Shown: piece by piece, positions 9,053 to 18,942 of the stretch
Layout of the letters: the number at the start of each line of letters is the position of its first letter
Numbering within the stretch: the stretch's first letter is position 1
The notes under the pieces: generated by a model
The model's input: the letters and a program-made list of their open reading frames with translations, nothing else
Database searches by the model: none
Told to the model about the DNA's origin: nothing
Source: UBA7672 sp965229115
GTDB lineage: Bacteria > Pseudomonadota > Alphaproteobacteria > Caulobacterales > Hyphomonadaceae
Reading direction: 5' to 3'
Length of the DNA stretch: 64,000 nt
NCBI GenBank assembly: GCA_965229115.1
Contig: CBDDIR010000003.1
Span: forward strand, 1,302,001 to 1,366,000
Made by a program: the position numbers and the translations under genes

Positions 9053-9511
9053 TTGAAGACGTACACGATTAGCGAACTTGCGCGTGAATTCCAGGTCACG
9101 CCCCGCGCATTGCGCTTCTACGAAGACAAGGGCTTGCTCTCACCAACACGCGACGGTCTGAACCGCGTCTATTCGACTCGGGACCGCGCTCGCCTGAAAC
9201 TTATTCTTCAAGGCAAGAGCGTTGGTTTCTCACTGTCCGACATCCGCGAAATCCTCGACCTCTATACGCTTGAGGGTCATCGCGCTCAGCTGAAGCTGTC
9301 GCTCAAGAAGTCCCGCGACCAGATCAAAAATCTGGAGAAGCAGCGCGAAGACATCGAGGCGGCGCTCGAAACGCTCAATAAGGGCGTGCGCTGGGCAGAA
9401 GAGAAACTGCAGGAACTCGGGCCGAGCGCGGAAGTGGAGCAATCCGCCCGTGCGTACGAGCGCGTGGCTCGTGCTGGACTCGACGGCGACGCAGCCCATC
9501 TGGACAGCTGA
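9053..9511 (+). CDS. MerR family transcriptional regulator of the adjacent beta-oxidation genes
   Basis: 152 residues, initiated by TTG at 9053 with GGGAGG seven bases upstream. The N-terminal winged helix-turn-helix has the MerR hallmark TPRALRFYEDKGLLSP (residues 16-31). A second wing (GFSLSDIREILDLY, about 59-72) and a long antiparallel coiled-coil helix (about 78-125) follow. There is no cysteine, so this is not a metal sensor; an organic effector such as an acyl-CoA is more likely. LiuR-like MerR proteins next to acyl-CoA dehydrogenase, thiolase and hydratase genes control fatty-acid or branched-chain amino-acid breakdown. The same arrangement holds here, with the dehydrogenase 106 bp downstream. 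Confidence 0.88.
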   Translation: MKTYTISELAREFQVTPRALRFYEDKGLLSPTRDGLNRVYSTRDRARLKLILQGKSVGFSLSDIREILDLYTLEGHRAQLKLSLKKSRDQIKNLEKQREDIEAALETLNKGVRWAEEKLQELGPSAEVEQSARAYERVARAGLDGDAAHLDS

Positions 9512-9547
9512 CGCAAAGTCAGGCTCGACGGAACACCGCATGGTGAT

Positions 9548-9578
9548 ATGACCCCGGAAGTTCGGCTTCCGGAGTCAT
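9548..9578. repeat. Perfectly placed dyad between merR and acyl-CoA dehydrogenase
   Basis: ATGACcCCGGAAG (9548-9560), a TTCGG loop (9561-9565) and CTTCCGGaGTCAT (9566-9578) form a 13-bp stem with one mismatch. No T-run follows, so it is not a classical intrinsic terminator. It could be an operator for the MerR protein, an mRNA-processing hairpin or a weak attenuator within a merR-acd transcript. Confidence 0.55.
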
Positions 9579-9617
9579 AGTCGCATGGCTGCGGCGGCAA
9601 AACCGAGGTGAGGACCA

Positions 9618-11402
9618 ATGCCCAAGTATCAGGCGCCGCTCAGGGACATGAAGTTCCTGCTCAATGAAGTGCTTGAGATCGGGAGCTACTCAAACCTCCC
9701 CACATTTGCTGACGCGCCAGCTGACGTTGTCGATGCTGTGCTGGAAGGCGGCGCCAAGTTCGCCACCGAAGTCCTGCAGCCGCTGAACGCCATCGGCGAC
9801 AAGCAGGGGTGCAAGCGCAATCCCGATGGCTCGGTCACAACCCCCAAGGGTTTCCCCGCAGCTTACAAGCAGATGTCGGATGACGGCTGGATGGCGATCT
9901 CCGCCCATCCGGAATGGGGCGGGCAGGGCCTGCCGCGCGTCGTTTCGATGCCGTTCCTGGAAATGTGCTCGTCGGCAAACATGGCTTTCTCCATGTATCC
10001 GGGCCTAACCCGCGGCGCCGCTGAAGCCATTCAGACAGGCGGTTCGGAAGAGCAGAAGAAAACCTATCTGCCGAACATGATGACGGGCAAATGGTCGGGC
10101 ACGATGAACCTGACCGAGCCGCAGTGCGGCACCGACCTCGGCCTCATCCGCACGAAGGCCGTTCCGCAGCCGGACGGAAGCTTCAAGATCACCGGTCAGA
10201 AAATCTGGATCTCGGGCGGCGAACAGGATCTCGCGCCGAACATTATCCAGCTCGTGCTCGCACGCATCGAGGGTGGCCCCGAAGGCATCAAGGGCATTTC
10301 GCTGTTCATCGTGCCGAAGTTCCTCGTGAATGCTGACGGCTCGCTCGGCGCTCGCAACTCGTTCCAGTGTGGCGGCCTCGAAGAGAAGATGGGCATCCAC
10401 GGCAACGCGACCTGCGTGATGAACTATGAAGGCGCGACCGGCTACCTCGTTGGCGAGGAGCATAAGGGCATGCGCACCATGTTCGTCATGATGAACGAAG
10501 CGCGTCTGGGCGTTGGCATGCAAGGTCTTGCGCAAGCCGAGGTGGCTTTCCAGAACGCAGCCGACTTCGCGCGTGAACGTCTGCAGGGTCGTTCGATCAC
10601 TGGCGCCAAGGCGCCGGATAAACCCGCTGATCCGATCATCGTGCACCCCGACGTGCGCCGCATGCTGATGGACATGAAAGCCTTCACCGAAGGCGCGCGC
10701 GCATTCGCTTACTGGACCGCGCTGCAGGCCGACTTGCATGGCGTGTCGCCCGACGCGCATGTGCGCGAGAAGGCGGATGATCGCATGGCGCTCCTCACGC
10801 CCGTCATCAAAGCCTTCCTCACGGATCGCGGCTTCAAATGCGCATCGGATGCACTGCAGCTTCACGGCGGCACGGGCTACACGCTCGACCAGGGTGTTGA
10901 GCAGTTCGTGCGCGATGCACGTATCGCGCTGATCTACGAAGGCACCAACGGTATCCAGGCGCTCGACCTCGTCGGCCGCAAGCTGGCCGCAAACGGTGGC
11001 CGCGCCGTGTTCGGCTTCTTCTCGGACCTCGAGGAGTTCGTTTCCGAAAACGAAGCGGACGAGAAGCTGAAGCCGTATGTCGATGGTGTCCGCAGCGCGA
11101 CGGCCCAGCTCAAGGAAGCCACGATGTGGCTGATGCAGAACGGCATGTCGAACTTCGACAACGCCGGCGCGTCCAGCCACGACTATCTGCAACTCTTCGG
11201 TCTGACGTCCTTCTCCCTGATGTGGGCGAAGATGGCGAAAGCGGCTGTTGCAAAGGAAAACAGCGGCGACCGCTTCTATGCGGATAAGCTTGCTACTGCG
11301 CGCTATTTCTTTGACAGGGTCTTGCCTGACGCTACGTCACATCTCGCAAAGGTAAAGACAGGTGCTACGTCTGTAATGGCTCTGCCAGCCGACGCATTTT
11401 GA
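9618..11402 (+). CDS. Acyl-CoA dehydrogenase with C-terminal extension (DmdC/FadE-like)
   Basis: 594 residues, longer than the usual 380-400 residue acyl-CoA dehydrogenases. The extra part is the acyl-CoA dehydrogenase C-terminal domain (about 470-590). Core motifs are the substrate/FAD loop LTEPQCGTDLG (about 159-169), the C-terminal FAD/substrate block LHGGTGYTLDQG and the YEGTNGIQ motif that carries the likely catalytic Glu. This subfamily includes long-chain and methylmercaptopropionyl-CoA dehydrogenases; the chain specificity cannot be read. It introduces the alpha-beta double bond in the first step of beta-oxidation. The thiolase and FadB-like enzyme encoded next complete the cycle. AGGTGAGG lies upstream of the ATG. 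Confidence 0.92.
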   Translation: MPKYQAPLRDMKFLLNEVLEIGSYSNLPTFADAPADVVDAVLEGGAKFATEVLQPLNAIGDKQGCKRNPDGSVTTPKGFPAAYKQMSDDGWMAISAHPEWGGQGLPRVVSMPFLEMCSSANMAFSMYPGLTRGAAEAIQTGGSEEQKKTYLPNMMTGKWSGTMNLTEPQCGTDLGLIRTKAVPQPDGSFKITGQKIWISGGEQDLAPNIIQLVLARIEGGPEGIKGISLFIVPKFLVNADGSLGARNSFQCGGLEEKMGIHGNATCVMNYEGATGYLVGEEHKGMRTMFVMMNEARLGVGMQGLAQAEVAFQNAADFARERLQGRSITGAKAPDKPADPIIVHPDVRRMLMDMKAFTEGARAFAYWTALQADLHGVSPDAHVREKADDRMALLTPVIKAFLTDRGFKCASDALQLHGGTGYTLDQGVEQFVRDARIALIYEGTNGIQALDLVGRKLAANGGRAVFGFFSDLEEFVSENEADEKLKPYVDGVRSATAQLKEATMWLMQNGMSNFDNAGASSHDYLQLFGLTSFSLMWAKMAKAAVAKENSGDRFYADKLATARYFFDRVLPDATSHLAKVKTGATSVMALPADAF

Positions 11403-11473
11403 CGGTCGTTCCGACATAGGCGACCGCCCCTTTTAGCCCCGCCAGCGGGGTGGAATTTCAAGAGGAGGCCGCC

Positions 11474-12681
<1,208 letters not shown>

Positions 12682-12682
<1 letters not shown>

Positions 12683-12906
12683 TGCGGATCGGCGAGGCGA
12701 AAATCAGCGCTCTCGCCGTATCGGCGCTCACCGGCGCCGGCCTGACGCTCATGCTCGGGCAGGCGTTCCGCGATGTGGGCTTCGCGCTGTCGATCTCGGT
12801 CCCGATCACGCTCGTGATGGGCGGCGTGCTGTTCCTGTTCGCCAACGACAATATCAAGACGGGCGGCTCCGAGCCGTCGTCAGACAAACCTTCCAAAGGC
12901 AACTGA
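12682..12906 (+). CDS. Small inner-membrane protein coupled to thiolase
   Basis: 74 residues. Two hydrophobic stretches (about 8-27 and 33-54) suggest a helical hairpin in the membrane, followed by a polar Gly/Ser/Lys tail. The ATG overlaps the thiolase stop as TGATG, and the next ATG (FadB-like) begins one base after its own stop. Such tight packing argues for a real, co-translated gene. No family is recognised. It could anchor or organise beta-oxidation enzymes at the membrane, but that is speculation. Confidence 0.65.
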
Positions 12907-12907
12907 C

Positions 12908-15127
12908 ATGAAACTCGAAACCTTCAGCCTCGACGTTGATGCAGACGGCATCGCAGTCGCGACCTTCGACGTGCCGGGCCGTTCGATGAACACGCTCACA
13001 GCGCGCGCCATCCAGGATCTCAGCGCGATCGCTGACGAAGTCGGCTCCAACGCGATGATCAAGGGCCTGGTCATCACCTCAGGCAAAACCAGCGGCTTCT
13101 GCGCGGGCGCGGACCTTGGCGAACTCGGCGGCGGCTCGGGCTCGGGCAGCGACAAGAGCGATCCGGAAGCGCAGCTCAAGGCCGCGTTCGACCGCTCATT
13201 CCAGATGAACAAGATCCTGCGCAATCTCGAGACCTGCAAGAAGCCGGTTGCCGCGGCCATCAACGGGCTCGCGCTTGGCGGCGGTCTCGAAGTCACGCTG
13301 GCCTGCCACTACCGCATCGCAGCCAACGACAATCCGCGTCTGCAACTCGGTCTGCCGGAAGCCAAGGTCGGCCTGATGCCCGGCGGCGGCGGCACGCAAC
13401 GCCTGCCGCGCCTGATCGGCGCACAGCAGGCTGCTCCTTTCCTGCTGCAAGGCGAGAGCATGTCGGCAGAGCAAGCCAAGAGCCTCGGTGTCATCCACGA
13501 ACTCGCGCCGACGGCGCAGCTCTTGGGCCGCGCGAAGGAGTGGGTGAAAGCCAACCCGAATGCCAAAGCGCCGTGGGACGACGCCAAGTTCAAACTGCCT
13601 GGCGGCCTGCCGAACTCGCAGCAAGGCGGCACAGTTTTCACCTTCGGCTCGGCCATGCTGGCCAAGCAGACCTGGGGCAACTACCCGGCGCAGAAGCACA
13701 TCCTCTCGGCCGTCTATGAAGGCCTGTCGGTTCCGATCGATGCCGGCCTACGCATCGAAAGCCGCTACTTCGTCAAAACGCTGATGACGCCCGAAGCGAA
13801 GGGCATGATCCGCTCGCTCTTCCTTTCGATGCAGGACCTGTCGAAAGGCGCCTCGCGTCCGGCTGGCTATCCGACCTTCGAAATCAAGAAAGCCGTCGTT
13901 GTCGGCGCTGGCCTGATGGGCGCAGGCATCGCGTATGTGCAGGCGAAGGCCGGCATCCCGACTATCCTGCTCGATGTCAGCCAGGAGTCCGCGGACAAGG
14001 GCAAAGCCTACTCGCAACGCATCGTCGACAAGGACGTGTCGCGCGGCAAGCTGAGCAAGGAGAAAGGCGAAGCGCTGCTCGCCCTCATCACCCCGTCGAA
14101 CGACTACTCGCTCGTCAAAGGCGCAGACATTGTCGTCGAAGCCGTGTTCGAGAACGTCGAGCTGAAAGCCAAGGTCACGGCGCAGATCGAAGAACATCTC
14201 GGCGACACCGCCGTCATGGGCACCAACACCTCGACGCTGCCGATCACCGGCCTCGCCAAGGCGTCGAAGCGCCCGGCCAACTTCATCGGCATCCACTTCT
14301 TCTCGCCGGTCGAGCGCATGGGCCTCGTCGAGATCATCATGGGCAAGGAAACGACCCAGGAAACGCTGGCCAAGACGATGGACTACGTCCTGAAAATCAA
14401 GAAGACGCCGGTCGCCGTGAACGACTTCCGCGGCTTCTACACGTCGCGCGTGTTCGGCACCTATCCGGAAGAGGGGATGACCATGCTGGCCGAGGGCGTC
14501 GCTCCGGCCATCATCGAGAATGTCGGCCGCATGGCCGGCATGCCGATGGGCCCGCTTGAAGTCTCGGACTCTGTCGGCATCGACACGATGCTGAAGATCG
14601 GTCGCGAGAGCGCCAAGGCCGCCGGCAAATCTTACGAGCAGAACCCGGTCGGCGATCTCGTCGCCTGGATCGTCGACAGCCAGAACCGCGTTGGCCGCAA
14701 GGCCGGCAAGGGATTCTACGACTACAACGAAGCTGGCAAGCCGGCGCGTCTCTTCCCCGACCTCAGCAAGAAGGTCGAGGTAAAGGTCAAGGAATGCCCG
14801 CCGGAACTGAAGGTCGAGCTGACCAAGCGCATGCTCTATCGCCAGTGCGTTGAAGTCGCCCGCTGCTTCGAGGAAGGCGTCATCACCGACGCACGCGATG
14901 CCGACATCGGCTCGATCCTCGCCTGGGGCTTTGCGCCGTACACGGGCGGCGTCTGCTCCTTCATGGACCTGAAGGTCGGCATCAAGACCTTCGTCGCCGA
15001 GTGCGACCGTCTGGCCGAGCAGTATGGCGAACGCTTCCGCCCCAACGCGCTCCTGCGCGACATGGCGGCGAAAGGACAGACCTTCTACTCGCGCTTCCCG
15101 CCGAAAGATCAGAAAGCCGCTGCGTAG
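12908..15127 (+). CDS. Bifunctional enoyl-CoA hydratase / 3-hydroxyacyl-CoA dehydrogenase (FadB/FadJ-like)
   Basis: 739 residues. The N-terminal crotonase domain (about 1-195) has the oxyanion-hole segments GFCAGADLGELG and NGLALGGGLEV and the PEAKVGLMPGGGGTQRLPRL block. The NAD-binding 3-hydroxyacyl-CoA dehydrogenase domain starts at about residue 325 with VVVGAGLMGAGIA. The conserved IGIHFFSPVERM and the C-terminal dehydrogenase domains follow. It hydrates enoyl-CoA and oxidises the hydroxyacyl-CoA, linking the dehydrogenase and thiolase of the same operon. It is the last gene before a strong terminator at 15152-15182. Confidence 0.94.
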   Translation: MKLETFSLDVDADGIAVATFDVPGRSMNTLTARAIQDLSAIADEVGSNAMIKGLVITSGKTSGFCAGADLGELGGGSGSGSDKSDPEAQLKAAFDRSFQMNKILRNLETCKKPVAAAINGLALGGGLEVTLACHYRIAANDNPRLQLGLPEAKVGLMPGGGGTQRLPRLIGAQQAAPFLLQGESMSAEQAKSLGVIHELAPTAQLLGRAKEWVKANPNAKAPWDDAKFKLPGGLPNSQQGGTVFTFGSAMLAKQTWGNYPAQKHILSAVYEGLSVPIDAGLRIESRYFVKTLMTPEAKGMIRSLFLSMQDLSKGASRPAGYPTFEIKKAVVVGAGLMGAGIAYVQAKAGIPTILLDVSQESADKGKAYSQRIVDKDVSRGKLSKEKGEALLALITPSNDYSLVKGADIVVEAVFENVELKAKVTAQIEEHLGDTAVMGTNTSTLPITGLAKASKRPANFIGIHFFSPVERMGLVEIIMGKETTQETLAKTMDYVLKIKKTPVAVNDFRGFYTSRVFGTYPEEGMTMLAEGVAPAIIENVGRMAGMPMGPLEVSDSVGIDTMLKIGRESAKAAGKSYEQNPVGDLVAWIVDSQNRVGRKAGKGFYDYNEAGKPARLFPDLSKKVEVKVKECPPELKVELTKRMLYRQCVEVARCFEEGVITDARDADIGSILAWGFAPYTGGVCSFMDLKVGIKTFVAECDRLAEQYGERFRPNALLRDMAAKGQTFYSRFPPKDQKAAA

Positions 15128-15151
15128 GCGGATTGCAGCACAACAACCAAA

Positions 15152-15182
15152 GGCCGGGCGGCTTCAACCGCCCGGCCTTTTT
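15152..15182 (+). terminator. Intrinsic terminator of the beta-oxidation operon
   Basis: A perfect 10-bp stem, GGCCGGGCGG / CCGCCCGGCC, with a CTTCAA loop is followed by five T residues, 24 bp after the FadB-like stop codon. Confidence 0.93.
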
Positions 15183-15261
15183 GCATCTGGCTGCTGCGCA
15201 GTCCTCTTGTCCGCCTCCCGGTTTGACTGATCCAATGCCAGGAGCAGAGGAGGGTGCGGAG

Positions 15262-15783
15262 ATGAAATTCATCAAGGCAGGCGCGATCGTGGCGGCGGCG
15301 GCACTGTGGACGAGCGCAGCGCACGCAGACGTCAAAGCCTCCTCGCCGGACGGCATTGTCATTCAGGTCAAAGCGGAGGTCGCGCTGGATCGCGACGATG
15401 CATGGGCGCGTCTGCTTGATGTATCTTCGTGGTGGAAGTCCTCCCACACCTATTCTGGCAACTCCGACAATCTGAAGATCGACGCGGTCACCGGGGGATG
15501 TTGGTGCGAGCTATGGAGCGGAGGCGAGGTCGAGCACGGTCGCGTTCTGGCTGTGATGCCGAAAGAGATGATCCGCTTCGATGCGCCGCTGGGGCCGTTG
15601 CAGGAGATGGGCGTGAGTACTGCGCTGACCTTCACCCTTGCTGCCGGATCTGCACCGAACAAGACGGCAATCACCGTGGACTTCAAGGTCAGCGGGTCTT
15701 CACTCTCAGGCCTCGATAAGCTGGCCAAGGTCATTGATGGCGTAATCACCGAGCAGGTCGTGAACTACGCCAGCGCCAAATAG
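15262..15783 (+). CDS. Secreted SRPBCC-fold (START-like) protein
   Basis: 173 residues from the ATG at 15262, preceded by AGGAGGG. A Sec signal peptide (residues 1-22, ending SAAHA-DV) targets it to the periplasm. The mature part looks like an SRPBCC/polyketide-cyclase helix-grip fold: an N-terminal strand with VQVKAEVALDRDDAWARLLDVSSWW, a Trp-rich middle, and a C-terminal long helix (SGLDKLAKVIDGVITEQV). Such folds bind hydrophobic ligands. A secreted member is less common than cytosolic ones. It stands alone between two terminators. The ligand is unknown. Confidence 0.75.
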   Translation: MKFIKAGAIVAAAALWTSAAHADVKASSPDGIVIQVKAEVALDRDDAWARLLDVSSWWKSSHTYSGNSDNLKIDAVTGGCWCELWSGGEVEHGRVLAVMPKEMIRFDAPLGPLQEMGVSTALTFTLAAGSAPNKTAITVDFKVSGSSLSGLDKLAKVIDGVITEQVVNYASAK

Positions 15784-15807
15784 CGAGGCGCCAAGCACGC
15801 CAAACAA

Positions 15808-15833
15808 AAAGGGCGCTCCGAGGAGCGCCCTTT
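15808..15833. terminator. Bidirectional intrinsic terminator
   Basis: AAAGGGCGCTCC and GGAGCGCCCTTT form a 12-bp palindrome with A- and T-runs on its outer sides, between the convergent SRPBCC gene and the OmpA-type lipoprotein gene. It can serve both strands. Confidence 0.9.
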
Positions 15834-15855
15834 CCGTATTCAGTTGTCGTGAGGT

Positions 15856-16506
15856 CTATTCGACGACCGGACGCAGCGTGATCACGACGCGGCGGTTCTG
15901 CGAGCGTTTGGCTTCCGTGTCGTCCGGGAAGACGAGCGGCTGGCTTTCGCCGAGACCGCCGCTGGCCATGCGTTGCGGAAGAACGCCGGCGCCCTGCAGG
16001 TACATGCGGACCGATTCAGCACGGCGATACGACAGGTCGAGGTTGGCTTGAGCTTCACCTTCGGTCGAAGCGTGACCGACGATGTCGATCGTCGTCTTCG
16101 GGTACAGGTTCAGCGATTCAGCAACTTTGCTGAGCACCGGCGTGAACTGCGCATCGAGCGTCGACGAGCCTTTTGCGAAGGTGACGTCGGACGGCATCAC
16201 GAGAACGACGTTGTCGCCCTGGCGTTGCAGGCCGATGCCGCTGCTCGCAACCTTGCGGCGCATGTCTTCTTCCTGGCCGTCCATGTAGCGGCCAACGCCA
16301 GCGCCTGCGAGTGCGCCGACAGCAGCGCCCACAGCAACGTTCCGGCCATCGTTACCGCCGGCGAACAGACCGCCGACGCCGCCTACGATGGCGCCGATCG
16401 CGGCGCCACGGCCCGTATTTCCATAAATGGATTGACCCGTGACCGGGTCGGTCGCGCACGCGCCCAATGCGAGTGCTGCGCCCATGAAAGCAAGAGTACG
16501 CTTCAT
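15856..16506 (-). CDS. OmpA-family lipoprotein with glycine zipper (YiaD-like)
   Basis: 216 residues. The signal sequence ends in lipobox LGAC (about residues 15-18), so it is a lipoprotein. Residues about 33-75 are a glycine-zipper segment (GAAIGAIVGGVGGLFAGG, VGAAVGALAGAGVG). The C-terminal OmpA/MotB peptidoglycan-binding domain covers about 100-212, with the typical IVGHASTEGEAQANLDLS, RRAESVRMYL and SQNRRVVI blocks. It likely tethers the outer membrane to peptidoglycan. AAAGGGAG lies just before the start. A 278-bp intergenic region with AT-rich patches separates it from the divergent GST-like gene and probably holds both promoters. Confidence 0.92.
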   Translation of the reverse strand: MKRTLAFMGAALALGACATDPVTGQSIYGNTGRGAAIGAIVGGVGGLFAGGNDGRNVAVGAAVGALAGAGVGRYMDGQEEDMRRKVASSGIGLQRQGDNVVLVMPSDVTFAKGSSTLDAQFTPVLSKVAESLNLYPKTTIDIVGHASTEGEAQANLDLSYRRAESVRMYLQGAGVLPQRMASGGLGESQPLVFPDDTEAKRSQNRRVVITLRPVVE

Positions 16507-16784
16507 CGAAATCTCCCTTTAAATCCGAATCGACAAGCAAGCCGGTTCGCGCCGACTACCTCGGCGACGATAACGGCATAAACGCGGCTCAATACAAACG
16601 GTTGCCGGTATATTTGGTTCATTCCGCGTTCATAATAACACGCATGTCCCGAAATACCCGCCGTACTTGTGGAGCAACAATAAATTCACGGTACCCCAGA
16701 TTCCCACCCTGAGGCTTTTCAGGCACAGTTTGATTCATAGCGGCTCAGGTCGGGCTGGGGCGGTAGTCGCTAGGCGGGAAGTAG

Positions 16785-17870
16785 ATGGGATATGTTCTCA
16801 TCGGCACTGAAGCGAGCCAGTTCTCGGGGAAGGCGCGCGCCGCTCTCCGGTGGAAAGGCATAGGCTTCACCGAGACGGTCGCAACGCCTGAAGTCTATCG
16901 CGACATCATCGAGCCAAGAGTGGGCTTCGGCGTCATCCCCATTCTGCTCACGGACGATGGGCGCACGATCCAGGACTCCTCCGACATCGTCGATTTTGCG
17001 GACGGGATCGGCGCGGGGTCCAAGATCCATCCGGCGACACCCGTGCATGAACTCGTGTCGCTCTTGCTCGAGCTCTACGCCGACGAATGGCTGATCATCC
17101 CGGCCACTCACTATCGCTGGGATTACGGCAGCGACTGGACCATCGAAGAGCTTGGCCGCACGGCCAGGCCAGATGCAACGCGCGATGAGCAGGTTGAAAT
17201 AGGGAACGTGATCGCCGCTCCGATCCGCGATGAAATCCCGCGCTTCGGCGTCAGCGATGACACGACCAGCGGCATCGAAGCGCATTACGAGGGGTTCCTG
17301 GCAGACTTCTCTGCACACTTGCGCAAAATGCCGTTCGTTCTGGGCGATCGCCCGTCACTGGCTGATTTTGCTCTGTTCGGCGCTTTGTACGGGCCGCTCT
17401 ACCGCGAACCCGCTTCCGCGGAGCGGATGAGGCGTCTCGCGCCGCCGGTCGTGGAGTGGGTCGAGCGCATGCGAAGCGTTCCTGCTAGCGACGCGGCGCT
17501 TTTGCCTGACGATCAGACGCCATCGACACTTCTGCCGATGCTGAAGCGACAGATGAGCGAGCAGGCGCCGGTGCTAATGGATACGGTCCGGGCCTTCCTT
17601 GAATGGACGAAGGCCCAGCCGAGTGGGGCGCGTGTGAAACGCTCGCTCGGGGTCCACGAATTCGTTATCGGCGGCCGACGGGGCGAGCGCAGCATTCGCA
17701 GCTTTGCGCTCTGGCGGCTGCAGCGGATCCAGGATCACTACCAAGCGCTGGGCGAGGCGGATCGCGCGCGCGCGGACCTTCTGCTCGATGCAATCGGCGG
17801 CGGCGAACTGGTTCGGTCGACCATGCCCATCAGACTTGATCGCCGTGAATACCGGCTTGTGATCGCCTAG
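16785..17870 (+). CDS. Glutathione S-transferase-like protein with C-terminal extension
   Basis: 361 residues. The N-terminal thioredoxin-like domain (about 1-80) has the GST features SQFSGKARAALRWKGI, the cis-Pro region FGVIPILL and the glutathione gamma-Glu site QDSSDIVDF. The all-alpha C-terminal domain ends near residue 230 with DRPSLADFALFGALYGPLY. About 130 further residues form an extension rich in charged residues that ordinary 200-230 residue GSTs lack. The substrate is unknown. GGCGGGAAG precedes the ATG. It is monocistronic as far as can be seen. Confidence 0.82.
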   Translation: MGYVLIGTEASQFSGKARAALRWKGIGFTETVATPEVYRDIIEPRVGFGVIPILLTDDGRTIQDSSDIVDFADGIGAGSKIHPATPVHELVSLLLELYADEWLIIPATHYRWDYGSDWTIEELGRTARPDATRDEQVEIGNVIAAPIRDEIPRFGVSDDTTSGIEAHYEGFLADFSAHLRKMPFVLGDRPSLADFALFGALYGPLYREPASAERMRRLAPPVVEWVERMRSVPASDAALLPDDQTPSTLLPMLKRQMSEQAPVLMDTVRAFLEWTKAQPSGARVKRSLGVHEFVIGGRRGERSIRSFALWRLQRIQDHYQALGEADRARADLLLDAIGGGELVRSTMPIRLDRREYRLVIA

Positions 17871-18035
17871 CCACGAGCTGGGCGATCATTTCTAGCCGAA
17901 AAGTAATGATATCAAGCGTATAGCTCTGGTGCAGCTTAAGCTGTGAAGGGCTCCCCGACTGATGTGGAAGTGCTAGGGTCCCGAGACTCAGGCCAGTTGC
18001 CATTCGGCTGCTGGATCAATCGAGGTTTTGAGGCG

Positions 18036-18920
18036 ATGTCAGGTTGCGCGATGCGGAACACTGAGCTGTTGAGCGGAGCTGCCAAGGCGGCGTTGCTCGC
18101 ATGCCTCTTCGGTCTCGCGGCTTGCGGCGGGGAGCAGCCGGCGGCAGGCGTGACCACCGATCCTGCCGGCACGCAGCAGACATCCGGTTCCACGGGCGCG
18201 CCTGATACAGCGCAGCCTGGTACGCCAGCGGTGACGCAACCCGCCCGGCCCACGGAACCGCTCGACACTGCGACATGGACTCTGCCGCCGCCATTTTACG
18301 CCGCCGGGCAGGAGCCGTTCTGGCGTCTCGAGATTGTCGATGGCTGGTTCGCTTTCCGTCGTTCCGGTCTCAGGGCCATCGAAGAGCCGCTCGTTCAGCC
18401 CAAACGCGAGGGCGGTGCGGATGTATTCCACGCCGGCTCGCTGCAGGTCTCCATCAAGCATGAAGCCTGTCAGACCGAGCAGGGCGCGACGGGCGATTAC
18501 ACCGCGACCGTCACATTTGATGGCAGCGACTTTGACGGCTGCGCTTTCGGCGGCGCCCTCGCATCGGTGTCAGCTGAGGCGGCGCAGGTCACCGAAGCGC
18601 TCGCGCCGATCGATGCTTGCCTCACCAAGTTGGCGCAACCGGCACTCGTGACCGCCATCTATCCGCGGCAGGACGGCGAGCAGATTGCAGTCGGTCTTCG
18701 CGCAAAGAACGGACAGGTTTACGAGTGTGCGACTGACGCCGCTGGATCAGCCGTCGCCTATCTCGATCCTATCGAGCAGGGGTCGCAACCTGCGTGGATG
18801 TCCCGCATGCGCTTCCTCCGTGACGGCACGCCAACCAACGCCCCATGCCCGGATGCCGAAGAGGTACGTGCAGGCGACAAAGTGCTTGGTCGGCTTCTGA
18901 CGAAGGCCTGCAAATTCTAA
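18036..18920 (+). CDS. Lipoprotein with COG3650-like domains
   Basis: 294 residues from the ATG at 18036 (a second ATG at 18051 is also possible; a longer frame from 17943 lacks a signal). The signal sequence ends in lipobox LAAC followed by GG. A Thr/Pro/Ala-rich linker leads to a domain with AAGQEPFWRLEIVDG, the pattern of COG3650-type envelope proteins that often come with META or MliC-like modules. The C-terminal half has four cysteines that may form disulfides, as expected in the periplasm. Function is unknown. It is convergent with the gene at 18943-20106, with only 22 bp between stops. Confidence 0.7.
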   Translation: MSGCAMRNTELLSGAAKAALLACLFGLAACGGEQPAAGVTTDPAGTQQTSGSTGAPDTAQPGTPAVTQPARPTEPLDTATWTLPPPFYAAGQEPFWRLEIVDGWFAFRRSGLRAIEEPLVQPKREGGADVFHAGSLQVSIKHEACQTEQGATGDYTATVTFDGSDFDGCAFGGALASVSAEAAQVTEALAPIDACLTKLAQPALVTAIYPRQDGEQIAVGLRAKNGQVYECATDAAGSAVAYLDPIEQGSQPAWMSRMRFLRDGTPTNAPCPDAEEVRAGDKVLGRLLTKACKF

Positions 18921-18942
18921 CTTTGATTTCGTCCGATACGTT

